Source of the DNA: Arthrobacter_J sp038199985
GTDB lineage: Bacteria; Actinomycetota; Actinomycetes; Actinomycetales; Micrococcaceae
Assembly: GCA_038199985.1 (NCBI GenBank)
Contig: JBBPYK010000135.1
Location: 4,226 to 68,225 of the forward strand
Length of the DNA: 64,000 nt
Direction of reading: 5' to 3'
Program-made: the position numbers and the translations under genes
The notes under the pieces: generated by a model
The model's input: only the letters and a program-made list of their open reading frames with translations
Told to the model about the DNA's origin: nothing
Database searches by the model: none
Shown: positions 35,452 through 44,350 of the stretch, in pieces
Numbering within the stretch: the stretch's first letter is position 1
Layout of the letters: every line of letters begins with the position of its first letter

Positions 35452-35802
35452 ATGATTGTTGGAATCGGTGTTGACGTAGTTGACATGCCCCGCTTCGGAA
35501 GGCAGCTGGAGCGCACACCCTCGCTCCGGGACAGGTTGTTCGTTCCGGCCGAGCGGAGCTTGAACCTGCGCTCGCTCGCTGCGCGTTTCGCCGCGAAGGA
35601 AGCCGTTGCCAAAGCGTTGGGAGCGCCAGCGGGCATGAACTGGCAGGACTGCCGGGTTGGGGCCGACGAACACGGTGTGCCCATCATCGAGGTCCAGGGC
35701 ACGGTTCAAGCTGTTGCTGATGCCAAAGGCGTCCGTCGCTGGCATCTGTCGCTGAGCCACGACGGCGACGTAGCGACAGCCATGGTCATCGCTGAGAACT
35801 GA
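35452..35802 (+). CDS. acpS: Holo-[acyl-carrier-protein] synthase
   Basis: AcpS transfers 4'-phosphopantetheine from CoA to apo-ACP. The 116-residue protein has MIVGIGVDVVDMPRFGRQL and the Mg/CoA-binding motif RFAAKEAVAKAL, and ends in WHLSLSHDGDVATAMVI. It starts 25 bases after the glmS stop and is probably cotranscribed. Its substrate CoA depends on coaA in the same neighbourhood. Confidence 0.94.
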   Translation: MIVGIGVDVVDMPRFGRQLERTPSLRDRLFVPAERSLNLRSLAARFAAKEAVAKALGAPAGMNWQDCRVGADEHGVPIIEVQGTVQAVADAKGVRRWHLSLSHDGDVATAMVIAEN

Positions 35803-35860
35803 CGAACTTCCCGCTTTCCCCGCGTAGTTCCAAGCTCAAGATCTCGAAGTGATTCTGTGA

Positions 35861-36436
35861 TGGCCACTCGTTGACGAGGACAATCCCGGATCACGGGCCA
35901 CCATCGAAAAGAATGGTGGAGTCTTCGACGGCACCCGCAACGGTAAGCGCCCCACGACCATTGAAGTCGACTATGCTGCCCTCTTTAGCCAGAGGTACGG
36001 AGTTACAAAGAGCGTAGGGTCGGGCGGTTGTCTGGCCCAGGGGCTAAAAGAGGTGTACGGGTCAGTGTCCGACGGGATGTTGGCTACTGCAATGGCACAG
36101 AGCTCAATTCTGCAAGCAACAACCGGGGTCGCCTACGATGAGCGTCTTCACGAAGCAGACGAGAGCTGGGCACAGTGTATGAAATCATCCAAATTTGCGC
36201 AGCTCCTCAACCCGGGCGATGCCTACACGACAGCCAAACAAAACCCGTCACAGGAGCATGACATCGCCCTTGCAGATGCTTCTTGTCGCGAGAAAACAGG
36301 CTTCAACGAGGTGATGGAATCGCTGGTCGGCAAGTACCTGACAACGTATCTGACAGAACTGGAATCTGAGATCGTCACAATTCAGCACATTAGGACTGAA
36401 TCGGCTGTCCGAGCACGGTCTATTCTGGGCGGTTAG
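35861..36436 (+). pseudogene. 5'-truncated remnant of a gene of unknown function
   Basis: An open frame runs from 35861 (after TGA 35858-35860) to TAG 36434-36436. The first ATG/GTG/TTG in it is GTG 36053, which falls inside what looks like continuous protein (KSVGSGGCLAQGLKEVYGSV). The rest reads as a secreted-protein tail with DESWAQCMKSSKFAQ and ALADASCREKTGF. I recall similar Trp/Cys patterns at the C-terminal end of large actinobacterial exported hypothetical proteins, but cannot verify this. I infer that the 5' part, including any signal peptide, was lost by deletion. A shorter gene starting at GTG 36053 (127 residues) is the alternative. Confidence 0.6.
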
Positions 36437-36495
36437 GCGGTGGGTAGAGGTCTCGGCATACTATAGAACTTCCCGATGGGAAGGATGCTTATTTT

Positions 36496-38031
36496 ATGAT
36501 CGCAGCGTTTACCGCCGAACAGGTCCGTGCCGCAGAGGCACCACTGCTGGCAGCAGGCCCAGACGGACAACTCATGCGTCGGGCGTCCCACGGGTTGTAC
36601 GCGAAGGCCGTACAACTCATCTCTCGCCGGAGCAGCATCTATGGCGCCAAAGCCGCCATCATCGTGGGCAGCGGCAACAACGGGGGTGACGCGCTGTACG
36701 CAGGAGCCCTCCTTTGCCGGCGCGGAATCCAGAGCACCGCCATCCTCACCTCGGAGCACGTCCATGAATCAGCGCTGGCTGAGTTTCGATTAGCAGGCGG
36801 CACTGTCATACACCTCCAGAGCGGTGACGATGCCAACCATGCAGCCGTCGGAGCCTGCGTGGACGCGGGGCTAGTCATCGATGGGATCCTAGGAATTGGT
36901 GCTCAGGGCGGACTCCGAGAACCCGCACGCGGCTTCGTAGAAGTACTAAACAGGCAGCGGATTGAAGTCCTCGCCTGCGACCTACCCAGCGGCGTCGACC
37001 CCTCAACGGGCGAAGTCGAGGGGCCACTCCTGCAGGCAAAAGTCACAGCCACCTTCGGTGCAGCGAAGTCCGGACTTATGGCGGGACCGGGCGCGCTCGC
37101 GGCTGGCACAGTCGACGTCGTCGACATCGGTGTCCCCTTCGACGTAAGCGAAGCCGACGTCTACCGGTTGGAACTCTCAGACCTCGAGGCTCTCTACCCG
37201 GTTCCCGGGCCAACGGATCACAAATACAGCCGCGGCGTGCTGGGTATCAGCGCAGGTTCTCCGCAATACCCGGGTGCAGCCCTGCTGTCCTGCGGCGGCG
37301 CCGTTGGCACCGGCGTCGGAATGGTTCGTTATCTGGGGCCAGACGCTGTCAGTGACAAGATCAACCTGCTCCACCCAGAAGTGGTCTGTAGCTCCGGTGA
37401 CATAGCCGACGAACACGTTCAGGCCTGGCTGGTGGGCCCGGGGATCGGCGACGACGCCCAGCAGGTGCAACGAGCCCGGGACGCCGTTGCATCCGGGTTG
37501 CCCGTTGTTGCGGACGCCAGCGCTCTGAAAGCCCTTCAGTACCCGCTGCACGACGCCGTCATCCTCACCCCTCACGCTGGTGAGCTCTCGGATATTTTTC
37601 AGCAGCTCGGCCGAGAAATCAGCGCAGAAGAGATCAGGACGTCGCCGCTGAAATACGCTCGGGAAGCCGCCAAGAGCACCGGAGCCACAGTCCTACTAAA
37701 GGGTCACGCGACCGTCGTCGCCAGCCCCGCGGGGACCACGTTCAGCCAGGCAAACTCCACGCCGTGGCTCGCCACCGCTGGAACGGGGGACACTCTCGCC
37801 GGAATTCTGGGAGCCCTGACTGCCACCACGGCCGAGGGCCCCAACCCAGCCACGATGTTGGGCCTTCCGGAGGAAGCACGCTGGGCTGTTATAGCAGCGC
37901 TCGCTGCGATGCTGCACGGCTTGGCAGGACAATTGGCCGACGACGACGGCCCGCTTTCGTCGTCGGGCCTTCCACAGTATGTTCGGACCGTACTTTCCGA
38001 GCTCCCCCAAAATGTCAGGGCACAGTTCTAG
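36496..38031 (+). CDS. nnr: Bifunctional NAD(P)H-hydrate epimerase / ADP-dependent dehydratase
   Basis: This enzyme repairs hydrated NADH and NADPH. The N-terminal epimerase domain has the phosphate-binding IIVGSGNNGGDALYAGALL (about 54-72) and DLPSGVDPSTGEVEG. The C-terminal ribokinase-like dehydratase domain has HKYSRGVLGISAGSPQYPGAALL, ILTPHAGELSDIF, VLLKGHATVVASP and TAGTGDTLAGILGAL. The 511-residue fused form is normal in bacteria. TATAGA occurs near 36461, and AAGGA lies 11 bases before the ATG. glgX follows. Confidence 0.93.
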   Translation: MIAAFTAEQVRAAEAPLLAAGPDGQLMRRASHGLYAKAVQLISRRSSIYGAKAAIIVGSGNNGGDALYAGALLCRRGIQSTAILTSEHVHESALAEFRLAGGTVIHLQSGDDANHAAVGACVDAGLVIDGILGIGAQGGLREPARGFVEVLNRQRIEVLACDLPSGVDPSTGEVEGPLLQAKVTATFGAAKSGLMAGPGALAAGTVDVVDIGVPFDVSEADVYRLELSDLEALYPVPGPTDHKYSRGVLGISAGSPQYPGAALLSCGGAVGTGVGMVRYLGPDAVSDKINLLHPEVVCSSGDIADEHVQAWLVGPGIGDDAQQVQRARDAVASGLPVVADASALKALQYPLHDAVILTPHAGELSDIFQQLGREISAEEIRTSPLKYAREAAKSTGATVLLKGHATVVASPAGTTFSQANSTPWLATAGTGDTLAGILGALTATTAEGPNPATMLGLPEEARWAVIAALAAMLHGLAGQLADDDGPLSSSGLPQYVRTVLSELPQNVRAQF

Positions 38032-38089
38032 ACTGAACCCTGTTACTACCACGATCACGCGAATCACCTCACGAGACCAGGAGCAACAC

Positions 38090-40261
38090 ATGGCAGTTTC
38101 GGATCCATCGCAGCAGGGCAGCACCAGGGAGACTTGGCCTGGCGACGCCTACCCGCTCGGGGCCACCTACGATGGCAGCGGCACCAACTTCGCGCTGTTC
38201 AGCGAAGTGGCAGACAGGGTAGAGCTATGCCTCATCGGAGAGGACAACTCCGAAGAGCGGATTGTTCTGCGTGAAGTAGATGGCTACGTGTGGCACGCCT
38301 ATCTTCCGCAGGTGCTTCCCGGACAGAAGTACGGCTACCGTGTGCACGGTCCCTCAGATCCAGCAGAGGGCCACCGCTGTAACCCCAATAAGCTGTTGTT
38401 GGACCCGTATGCCAAGGCCGTGAGCGGCGAGATGGACTGGGATCAGTCACTGTTCAGCTACAACTTCGGCGAGGAAGACTCAGTCAACAATGACGACTCC
38501 GCCGGACACACCATGCTGGGTGTGGTGATCAACCCGTTCTTCGATTGGGACGGAGACCGCAAACCACGCGTTCCATACCACGAGAGTGTCATCTACGAGG
38601 CGCATGTGAAGGGTCTAACGGCCATGCATCCGGACATTCCGGAGGACCAGCGCGGCACCTACGCGGCCGTGGCACATCCGTCCGTCGTCGAGCATTTGAA
38701 GAAGCTCGGCGTCACGGCGCTTGAACTGATGCCGGTCCACCAGTTCGTGAATGACAGCACGCTTCAGGAGAAAGAACTCTCCAACTACTGGGGATACAAC
38801 ACCATCGGGTTCTTCTCACCGCAGAACACCTACGCGGCCAACGGAGATGAAGGCCAGCAGGTGCAAGAATTCAAAGCCATGGTTAAAGCCATGCACTTGG
38901 CCGGTATTGAGGTCATCCTGGACGTTGTGTACAACCACACGGCAGAGGGCAACCATATGGGCCCCACCTTGTCATTCCGAGGCATCGACAATGCCGCGTA
39001 CTACCGACTGGTGGACGATGACCAGCAGTACTACATGGATTACACCGGCACCGGAAACTCGCTGAACGTCCGGCATCCACACTCCCTGCAACTGCTGATG
39101 GACTCACTGCGCTACTGGGTGACGGAAATGCACGTGGACGGGTTCCGCTTCGACCTCGCGTCCACCCTAGCCCGTGAGTTCTACGACGTGGACCGTCTGT
39201 CCACGTTCTTTGAACTGGTCCAGCAGGACCCGGTGGTCTCGCAGGTCAAGCTCATCGCAGAGCCGTGGGACGTTGGCCCGGGCGGTTATCAGGTGGGCAA
39301 CTTCCCGCCGCTGTGGACTGAGTGGAACGGAATGTACAGGGACACCGTGAGAGATTTCTGGCGCGGGGAGCCCTCAACGCTGGGTGAGTTTGCCTCACGC
39401 CTCACCGGTTCCGCTGATCTCTACGAGGACTCCGCCAGGCGTCCTGTGGCATCCATTAACTTTGTCACCGCTCACGACGGCTTCACCCTCAAAGATCTCG
39501 TTTCTTATAACGAGAAACACAACGAGGCCAACGGCGAAGACAATAACGATGGCGAGTCCCACAACCGGTCGTGGAACTCCGGAGTGGAGGGCCCCACCAA
39601 CGACGAAGAGATCCAACAGCTGCGTTCACGCCAGCAACGAAACTTCATCGCCACGCTGCTGTTGTCTCAGGGTGTGCCGATGCTCAGCCACGGTGATGAG
39701 CTGGGACGCACCCAGAACGGAAACAACAACTCCTATTGCCAGGATTCTGAGCTGAGCTGGATCAACTGGGACAACGTGGATGAGCCCCTGCTCGAGTTCA
39801 CGGCAGCTATCAACTCCCTAAGAACTGAGCACCCCACATTCCGCCGTCGCCGGTTCTTCAACGGCCGCCCCGCCAAGCGCGGTGGAGTGGAGGCACTATC
39901 GGACATTGAGTGGTTGAGCGTGGATGGCAGCATCATGGCTGATGAAGACTGGGACACAGGAGTGAGCCGTACCATCGGCGTATTCCTCAATGGCCGAGGC
40001 ATCAGTGGACGCGACGTTCGCGGTCAGCGCATCGTGGATGACAGTTTCCTCTTGCTCTTCAACGCGGACGATGAACCGGTGGAGTTCACCATTCCAACCG
40101 CAGACTACGCACCCAATTGGACGGTCGCCGTCAACACAGCAGACGACGACGCCGGTTCCATCACAGCCGCAGCTCATGCTGGCGAAGACACCATCATCGC
40201 CCCGAAATCTGTTTTTGTGGTCGAGGCAAAATCCATGGTCGTGCTGCAGGAACAACTATGA
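38090..40261 (+). CDS. glgX: Glycogen debranching enzyme GlgX
   Basis: GlgX hydrolyses alpha-1,6 branches of phosphorylase-limited glycogen (GH13_11 with an N-terminal CBM48). The frame is open from 37979 inside nnr, but ATG 38090 follows AGGAG at 7-base spacing and gives 723 residues. The N-terminal domain (YPLGATYDGSGTNFALFSEVA) is followed by the GH13 motifs: DVVYNHTAEGN, DGFRFDLAS (nucleophile Asp), LIAEPWDVGPGGYQVGNFPP (acid/base Glu) and FVTAHDGFTLKDLVSYNEKHN. It is the first gene of the trehalose operon and supplies linear malto-oligosaccharides. Its stop overlaps the treY start. Confidence 0.96.
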   Translation: MAVSDPSQQGSTRETWPGDAYPLGATYDGSGTNFALFSEVADRVELCLIGEDNSEERIVLREVDGYVWHAYLPQVLPGQKYGYRVHGPSDPAEGHRCNPNKLLLDPYAKAVSGEMDWDQSLFSYNFGEEDSVNNDDSAGHTMLGVVINPFFDWDGDRKPRVPYHESVIYEAHVKGLTAMHPDIPEDQRGTYAAVAHPSVVEHLKKLGVTALELMPVHQFVNDSTLQEKELSNYWGYNTIGFFSPQNTYAANGDEGQQVQEFKAMVKAMHLAGIEVILDVVYNHTAEGNHMGPTLSFRGIDNAAYYRLVDDDQQYYMDYTGTGNSLNVRHPHSLQLLMDSLRYWVTEMHVDGFRFDLASTLAREFYDVDRLSTFFELVQQDPVVSQVKLIAEPWDVGPGGYQVGNFPPLWTEWNGMYRDTVRDFWRGEPSTLGEFASRLTGSADLYEDSARRPVASINFVTAHDGFTLKDLVSYNEKHNEANGEDNNDGESHNRSWNSGVEGPTNDEEIQQLRSRQQRNFIATLLLSQGVPMLSHGDELGRTQNGNNNSYCQDSELSWINWDNVDEPLLEFTAAINSLRTEHPTFRRRRFFNGRPAKRGGVEALSDIEWLSVDGSIMADEDWDTGVSRTIGVFLNGRGISGRDVRGQRIVDDSFLLLFNADDEPVEFTIPTADYAPNWTVAVNTADDDAGSITAAAHAGEDTIIAPKSVFVVEAKSMVVLQEQL

Positions 40262-42597
40262 GAACGCCCGCTTCCACCTACCGGCTCCAGCTCCACGAGG
40301 GCTTTACCCTCAGCGATGCCGAAGCCGTGACCGCATACCTGCACCGGCTGGGTGTGGACTGGTTGTACCTCTCGCCAATTTTGAAGGCGGAAGAGGGATC
40401 CACCCACGGCTACGACGTCAGCGATCCTCGGCTCATTGATCCGGAGCGGGGTGGGGCGTCAGCCCTCGCATCGCTCTCGGAGAAAGCGCGGTCGTTGGGT
40501 ATGGGTGTTCTGGCGGATATCGTTCCCAATCACCTGGGCGTTGCCACACCAATCCAGAACCCGTGGTGGTGGTCGCTGCTGAGCGAAGGCCAGGAATCAG
40601 AATATGCATCCTATTTCGACGTCGACTGGGCGGCGGGAAACGGGCGCATCCTGCTGCCTGTACTCGGTGAGGACCGGGCGGAGGATGCCCCGCTTGAGAT
40701 CGTTGATGGGCCCGACGGCCCGGAACTGCGCTACTACGAACACCGCTTCCCCATTGCCGAAGGAACCGGCGACGAGGAGCCGGTGGTGGTCCACTCGCGG
40801 CAAAACTACGAACTGGTTAGCTGGCGCCGCGCGGACACGGACCTCAACTATCGGAGATTCTTCGCAGTCAACACGTTGGCCGGACTGCGCGTTGAAGATC
40901 ACGATGTTTTCGATGCAGCCCACGCCGAGCCCGTACGATGGGTGCGCGAAGGGCTCGTGGACGGTCTGCGCATCGATCACCCGGATGGTCTGGCAGAACC
41001 CGGAGCGTACCTCGAGCGCTTGAGCGAGCAGACCGACGGCGCCTACGTGTTGGTAGAGAAGATCCTAGAACCCGGTGAAGAACTGCCGCTGTCGTGGCAC
41101 TGCGCTGGCACCAGCGGCTATGACGCTCTGGCGATGGTGAACCGCCTGTTCGTGGACCCGCAGGGACAGGGGGAGCTTGAACGCATTTCGGCGTCCCATA
41201 CATCGACGCTAAAACCTGACTATCCGGACCTGATCCACGGTACTAAACGGCACATCGCGGATACCATCTTGGGTTCTGAAATGCGCCGGTTGGCCCGGCT
41301 TGTCCCGGATTCAGCCGGAGTAACGTTCGACGACGCAGTGGACGCTTTCGCAGAGCTCACGGCATGCCTTCCCGTCTACCGGACGTATCTGCCGTTTGGA
41401 CGTGAATACCTGCTCCAGGCAGTGAAGGAGGCACACCGGCGTCGTCCTGATATATCCGGGACCATTGACACCCTGCAGCCGCTCCTGGAAGACATCGACG
41501 GCGAAACCAAGGCGCTCGCAGTGAGGTTCCAACAGACCAGTGGAATGGTCATGGCCAAAGGCGTCGAAGACACAGCGTTCTACCGCTACGACCGACTGGT
41601 TTCACTCAACGAGGTGGGAGCGGACCCGTCTCTGTTCTCGATCTCCCTCGATGAGTTCCACGCTGAAATGCTGGATAGGCTCACCACCCGACCCCTTGCC
41701 ATGACTACCCTGTCTACTCACGATACAAAGCGCAGTGAGGACGTCCGTGCCCGCATCAGCGCGTTAGCCGAGGTGCCTGAGTTCTGGGGCCGTACGGTGA
41801 GCGAACTGGCGGAGGCCGCTCCGCTGGCAGATGGTGAGCTGGCGAACTTACTATGGCAATCTTTTGTAGGAGTGTGGCCAGCGTCCCGCGAAAGACTGCA
41901 CGCCTATGCCGAAAAAGCTTCGAGGGAGGCATCCTCGTCGACCACATGGACGGAGCCAAATGAGGAGTTTGAAGAAGAACTCCACGCGATGGTGGATGCC
42001 GCGTTCGACGACGAGAAGGTATCGGACATCGTGGAGCGGTGCGTCGAGCACGTGAGGACGGCGGGTTGGAGTAACTCGCTGTCATCGAAGTTAGTCCAGC
42101 TCACCATGCCCGGCATCCCCGACGTCTACCAGGGCACTGAGCTGTGGGAGTACTCGTTGGTGGATCCAGACAACCGGCGCCCGGTCGACTTCGAGCACCG
42201 CGAAAAACTCTTGCAGCAGCAGGATCAGGATCAACAGGGCCCTCCGGCCATCGATGAAACGGGCGCGGCAAAGTTGCGGATAGTGAGTCAAACTCTTCGG
42301 ATGCGGCGTGAAAAACCGGACTTATTCAACGCCTACTCGGCGTTGGAGGGATCGGGACCAGCATCTGATCACCTGATCGCCTACGACAGCGGTGGCGCCA
42401 TTACACTGGCCACCCGACTACCGTTCGGTTTGGAACAGCGCGGCGGATGGAACAACACTGAGGTGATGCTGCCGGACGGTCATTATCGCGACGCATTCAC
42501 CGATGCGTTGTTTTCCGGTGGCGTGGTGCGGGTGGCGGATGTCCTGGCCACCTACCCGGTGGCTCTGTTGACACGCGAACGGCAGGAGAGCGCATGA
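40258..42597 (+). CDS. treY: Malto-oligosyltrehalose synthase TreY
   Basis: TreY isomerises the reducing-end linkage of malto-oligosaccharides to an alpha,alpha-1,1 trehalose unit. The product from ATG 40258 (MRTPASTYRLQLHEGFTLSD) is 779 residues. GH13_26 motifs are visible: DIVPNHLGVA, GLRIDHPDGL (nucleophile Asp), YVLVEKIL (Glu) and LSTHDTKRSEDVRARI, plus GIPDVYQGTELWEYSLVDPDNRRPVDF near the end. The start and stop overlap glgX and treZ by ATGA, so the three genes are translationally coupled. Confidence 0.96.
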   Translation: MRTPASTYRLQLHEGFTLSDAEAVTAYLHRLGVDWLYLSPILKAEEGSTHGYDVSDPRLIDPERGGASALASLSEKARSLGMGVLADIVPNHLGVATPIQNPWWWSLLSEGQESEYASYFDVDWAAGNGRILLPVLGEDRAEDAPLEIVDGPDGPELRYYEHRFPIAEGTGDEEPVVVHSRQNYELVSWRRADTDLNYRRFFAVNTLAGLRVEDHDVFDAAHAEPVRWVREGLVDGLRIDHPDGLAEPGAYLERLSEQTDGAYVLVEKILEPGEELPLSWHCAGTSGYDALAMVNRLFVDPQGQGELERISASHTSTLKPDYPDLIHGTKRHIADTILGSEMRRLARLVPDSAGVTFDDAVDAFAELTACLPVYRTYLPFGREYLLQAVKEAHRRRPDISGTIDTLQPLLEDIDGETKALAVRFQQTSGMVMAKGVEDTAFYRYDRLVSLNEVGADPSLFSISLDEFHAEMLDRLTTRPLAMTTLSTHDTKRSEDVRARISALAEVPEFWGRTVSELAEAAPLADGELANLLWQSFVGVWPASRERLHAYAEKASREASSSTTWTEPNEEFEEELHAMVDAAFDDEKVSDIVERCVEHVRTAGWSNSLSSKLVQLTMPGIPDVYQGTELWEYSLVDPDNRRPVDFEHREKLLQQQDQDQQGPPAIDETGAAKLRIVSQTLRMRREKPDLFNAYSALEGSGPASDHLIAYDSGGAITLATRLPFGLEQRGGWNNTEVMLPDGHYRDAFTDALFSGGVVRVADVLATYPVALLTRERQESA

Positions 42598-44336
42598 GAG
42601 AACAATTTACGATCTGGGCTCCGAGAGCACAGTCTTTGCAGCTGCGGATCAATGGCGAGACACACGCCATGACAGCCGGCGACGACGGATGGTGGACTCC
42701 ACCGGAAGACCTCGCCGTCGAGGGGACAGACGTTGACTACGGTTACCTCGTCGATGGTGCCGAGCCGGCGCTACCGGACCCACGCTCGCGCAGACAGCCC
42801 GACGGCGTTCACGGCTTGTCCCGCACCGATGACCCCTCAAGCTACTCGTGGCACGACAGCGGATGGACCCCGCCAGCGCTGGGGGAGGGCGTCATCTACG
42901 AGCTGCATATCGGCACGTTCACGCCCGAGGGTACGCTCGATGCCGCAGCAGAAAAGCTGGGCTACCTGGCTGACCTCGGCGTCGACTTCGTCGAGCTGCT
43001 ACCCGTCAATGCCTTCAACGGAACGCACAACTGGGGGTATGACGGCGTTCTCTGGTACGCGGTGCAGGAAACTTATGGTGGTCCCGAGGCCTACCGCCGG
43101 TTCGTGGACGCCGCCCACCGCCACGGAATCGGTGTCATTCAGGACGTCGTTTACAACCACCTGGGCCCAAGCGGGAACTACCTACCGCGCTTTGGTCCCT
43201 ACCTCACCGATGGGAAAGCGAATACGTGGGGTGACTCGCTGAACCTCGACGGGCCAGACTCCAACGAGGTCCGTCGGTATATTATCGATAATGCTCTGAT
43301 GTGGTTTCGAGACTTCCACGTGGACGGTCTGCGTCTGGACGCCGTCCACGCCCTGCACGATGAGCGTGCCGTGCATGTGCTCGAAGAACTTGGTGCCGCC
43401 ACGGACGAGTGTGCCGAGAAACTGGGTAAGAACCTCATCCTCATAGCGGAGTCCGACCTCAACAACCCGCGGCTCATGGAGTCCCGGGACGTCAATGGCT
43501 ACGGACTGACAGGGCAGTGGAGCGACGACTTCCACCACGCGGTGCACGTGAACCTGACCGGTGAAACCGAGGGCTATTATGCGGATTTCGACTCAGTGGG
43601 TGCCTTGGCCAAAGTCCTGACGCAGGGCTTCTTCCACAACGGCACGTACTCTTCGTTCCGTGAACGCCACCACGGTCGTCCTATCGACGCCGATCGCATC
43701 CAACCCCACCAGCTGGTGGTCTGCACCCAAAACCACGACCAGATTGGCAATCGTGCAGCCGGCGATCGCCTCACAGGTTCACTGGACTCGGGGCAACTGG
43801 CAATTGCCGCCGTCGTCAATATCCTCTCGCCCAACACACCAATGCTATTCATGGGAGAAGAGTTCGGGGCAACCACACCGTGGCAGTTTTTCACGAGCCA
43901 TCCGGAACCAGAGCTAGGAAAGGCAACGGCCGAGGGGCGTCTGGCGGAGTTCGAGCGCATGGGTTGGGACCCGGAAAAGGTTCCCAACCCGCAGGAGAAG
44001 TCCACATTTTTGAACTCGAAATTGGACTGGTCGGAGGCAGCGGCAACTGGTCACTCGGATCTGTTGCAGCTCTACCGGGAGCTGATGGCACTGAGGAGGG
44101 AACTCTCCGACGAGGGGCCTTTGAGCTTCGATGACGTCACGGTGGATTGCAGCGAGGACGAACGCTGGCTGATCATGAACAGGGGTTCAGCGATAATCGC
44201 CCTGAACCTCAGTGAGACCGAGAGGGAGCTGGATATAGGCAACGGCGAGATCAGGCTGACCACGAACCAGAGCGCAACGCTGGAAGGGTCAGGCAAACTG
44301 AACCTGCCAGCCCACAGCGCCGCCGTCGTTCTGTAA
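42594..44336 (+). CDS. treZ: Malto-oligosyltrehalose trehalohydrolase TreZ
   Basis: TreZ releases free trehalose from the TreY product. The 580-residue GH13_10 protein starts with a short CBM48-like domain (FTIWAPRAQSLQLRINGE) that includes the TreZ signature DPRSRRQPDGVHGLSR. GVDFVELLPVNAFNG, DVVYNHLGPSGNYLP, VDGLRLDAVHAL (nucleophile), LILIAESDLNNPRL (acid/base) and CTQNHDQIGNRAAGDRL follow. It completes glgX-treY-treZ, the route from glycogen to trehalose, a compatible solute. It converges with the GH4 gene with a 14-base gap. Confidence 0.96.
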   Translation: MREQFTIWAPRAQSLQLRINGETHAMTAGDDGWWTPPEDLAVEGTDVDYGYLVDGAEPALPDPRSRRQPDGVHGLSRTDDPSSYSWHDSGWTPPALGEGVIYELHIGTFTPEGTLDAAAEKLGYLADLGVDFVELLPVNAFNGTHNWGYDGVLWYAVQETYGGPEAYRRFVDAAHRHGIGVIQDVVYNHLGPSGNYLPRFGPYLTDGKANTWGDSLNLDGPDSNEVRRYIIDNALMWFRDFHVDGLRLDAVHALHDERAVHVLEELGAATDECAEKLGKNLILIAESDLNNPRLMESRDVNGYGLTGQWSDDFHHAVHVNLTGETEGYYADFDSVGALAKVLTQGFFHNGTYSSFRERHHGRPIDADRIQPHQLVVCTQNHDQIGNRAAGDRLTGSLDSGQLAIAAVVNILSPNTPMLFMGEEFGATTPWQFFTSHPEPELGKATAEGRLAEFERMGWDPEKVPNPQEKSTFLNSKLDWSEAAATGHSDLLQLYRELMALRRELSDEGPLSFDDVTVDCSEDERWLIMNRGSAIIALNLSETERELDIGNGEIRLTTNQSATLEGSGKLNLPAHSAAVVL

Positions 44337-44350
44337 CCACACGATAAACC

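Noticed and set aside
34026..35702. 558-codon open frame on the minus strand opposite glmS and acpS
   Set aside because: Complementary shadow of the conserved glmS frame; its translation is low-quality and resembles no family I know.
42095..42245. Gln/Asp-rich stretch in treY (LLQQQDQDQQGPP) as a tandem repeat
   Set aside because: It is a short low-complexity loop within a normal TreY protein and keeps the reading frame.
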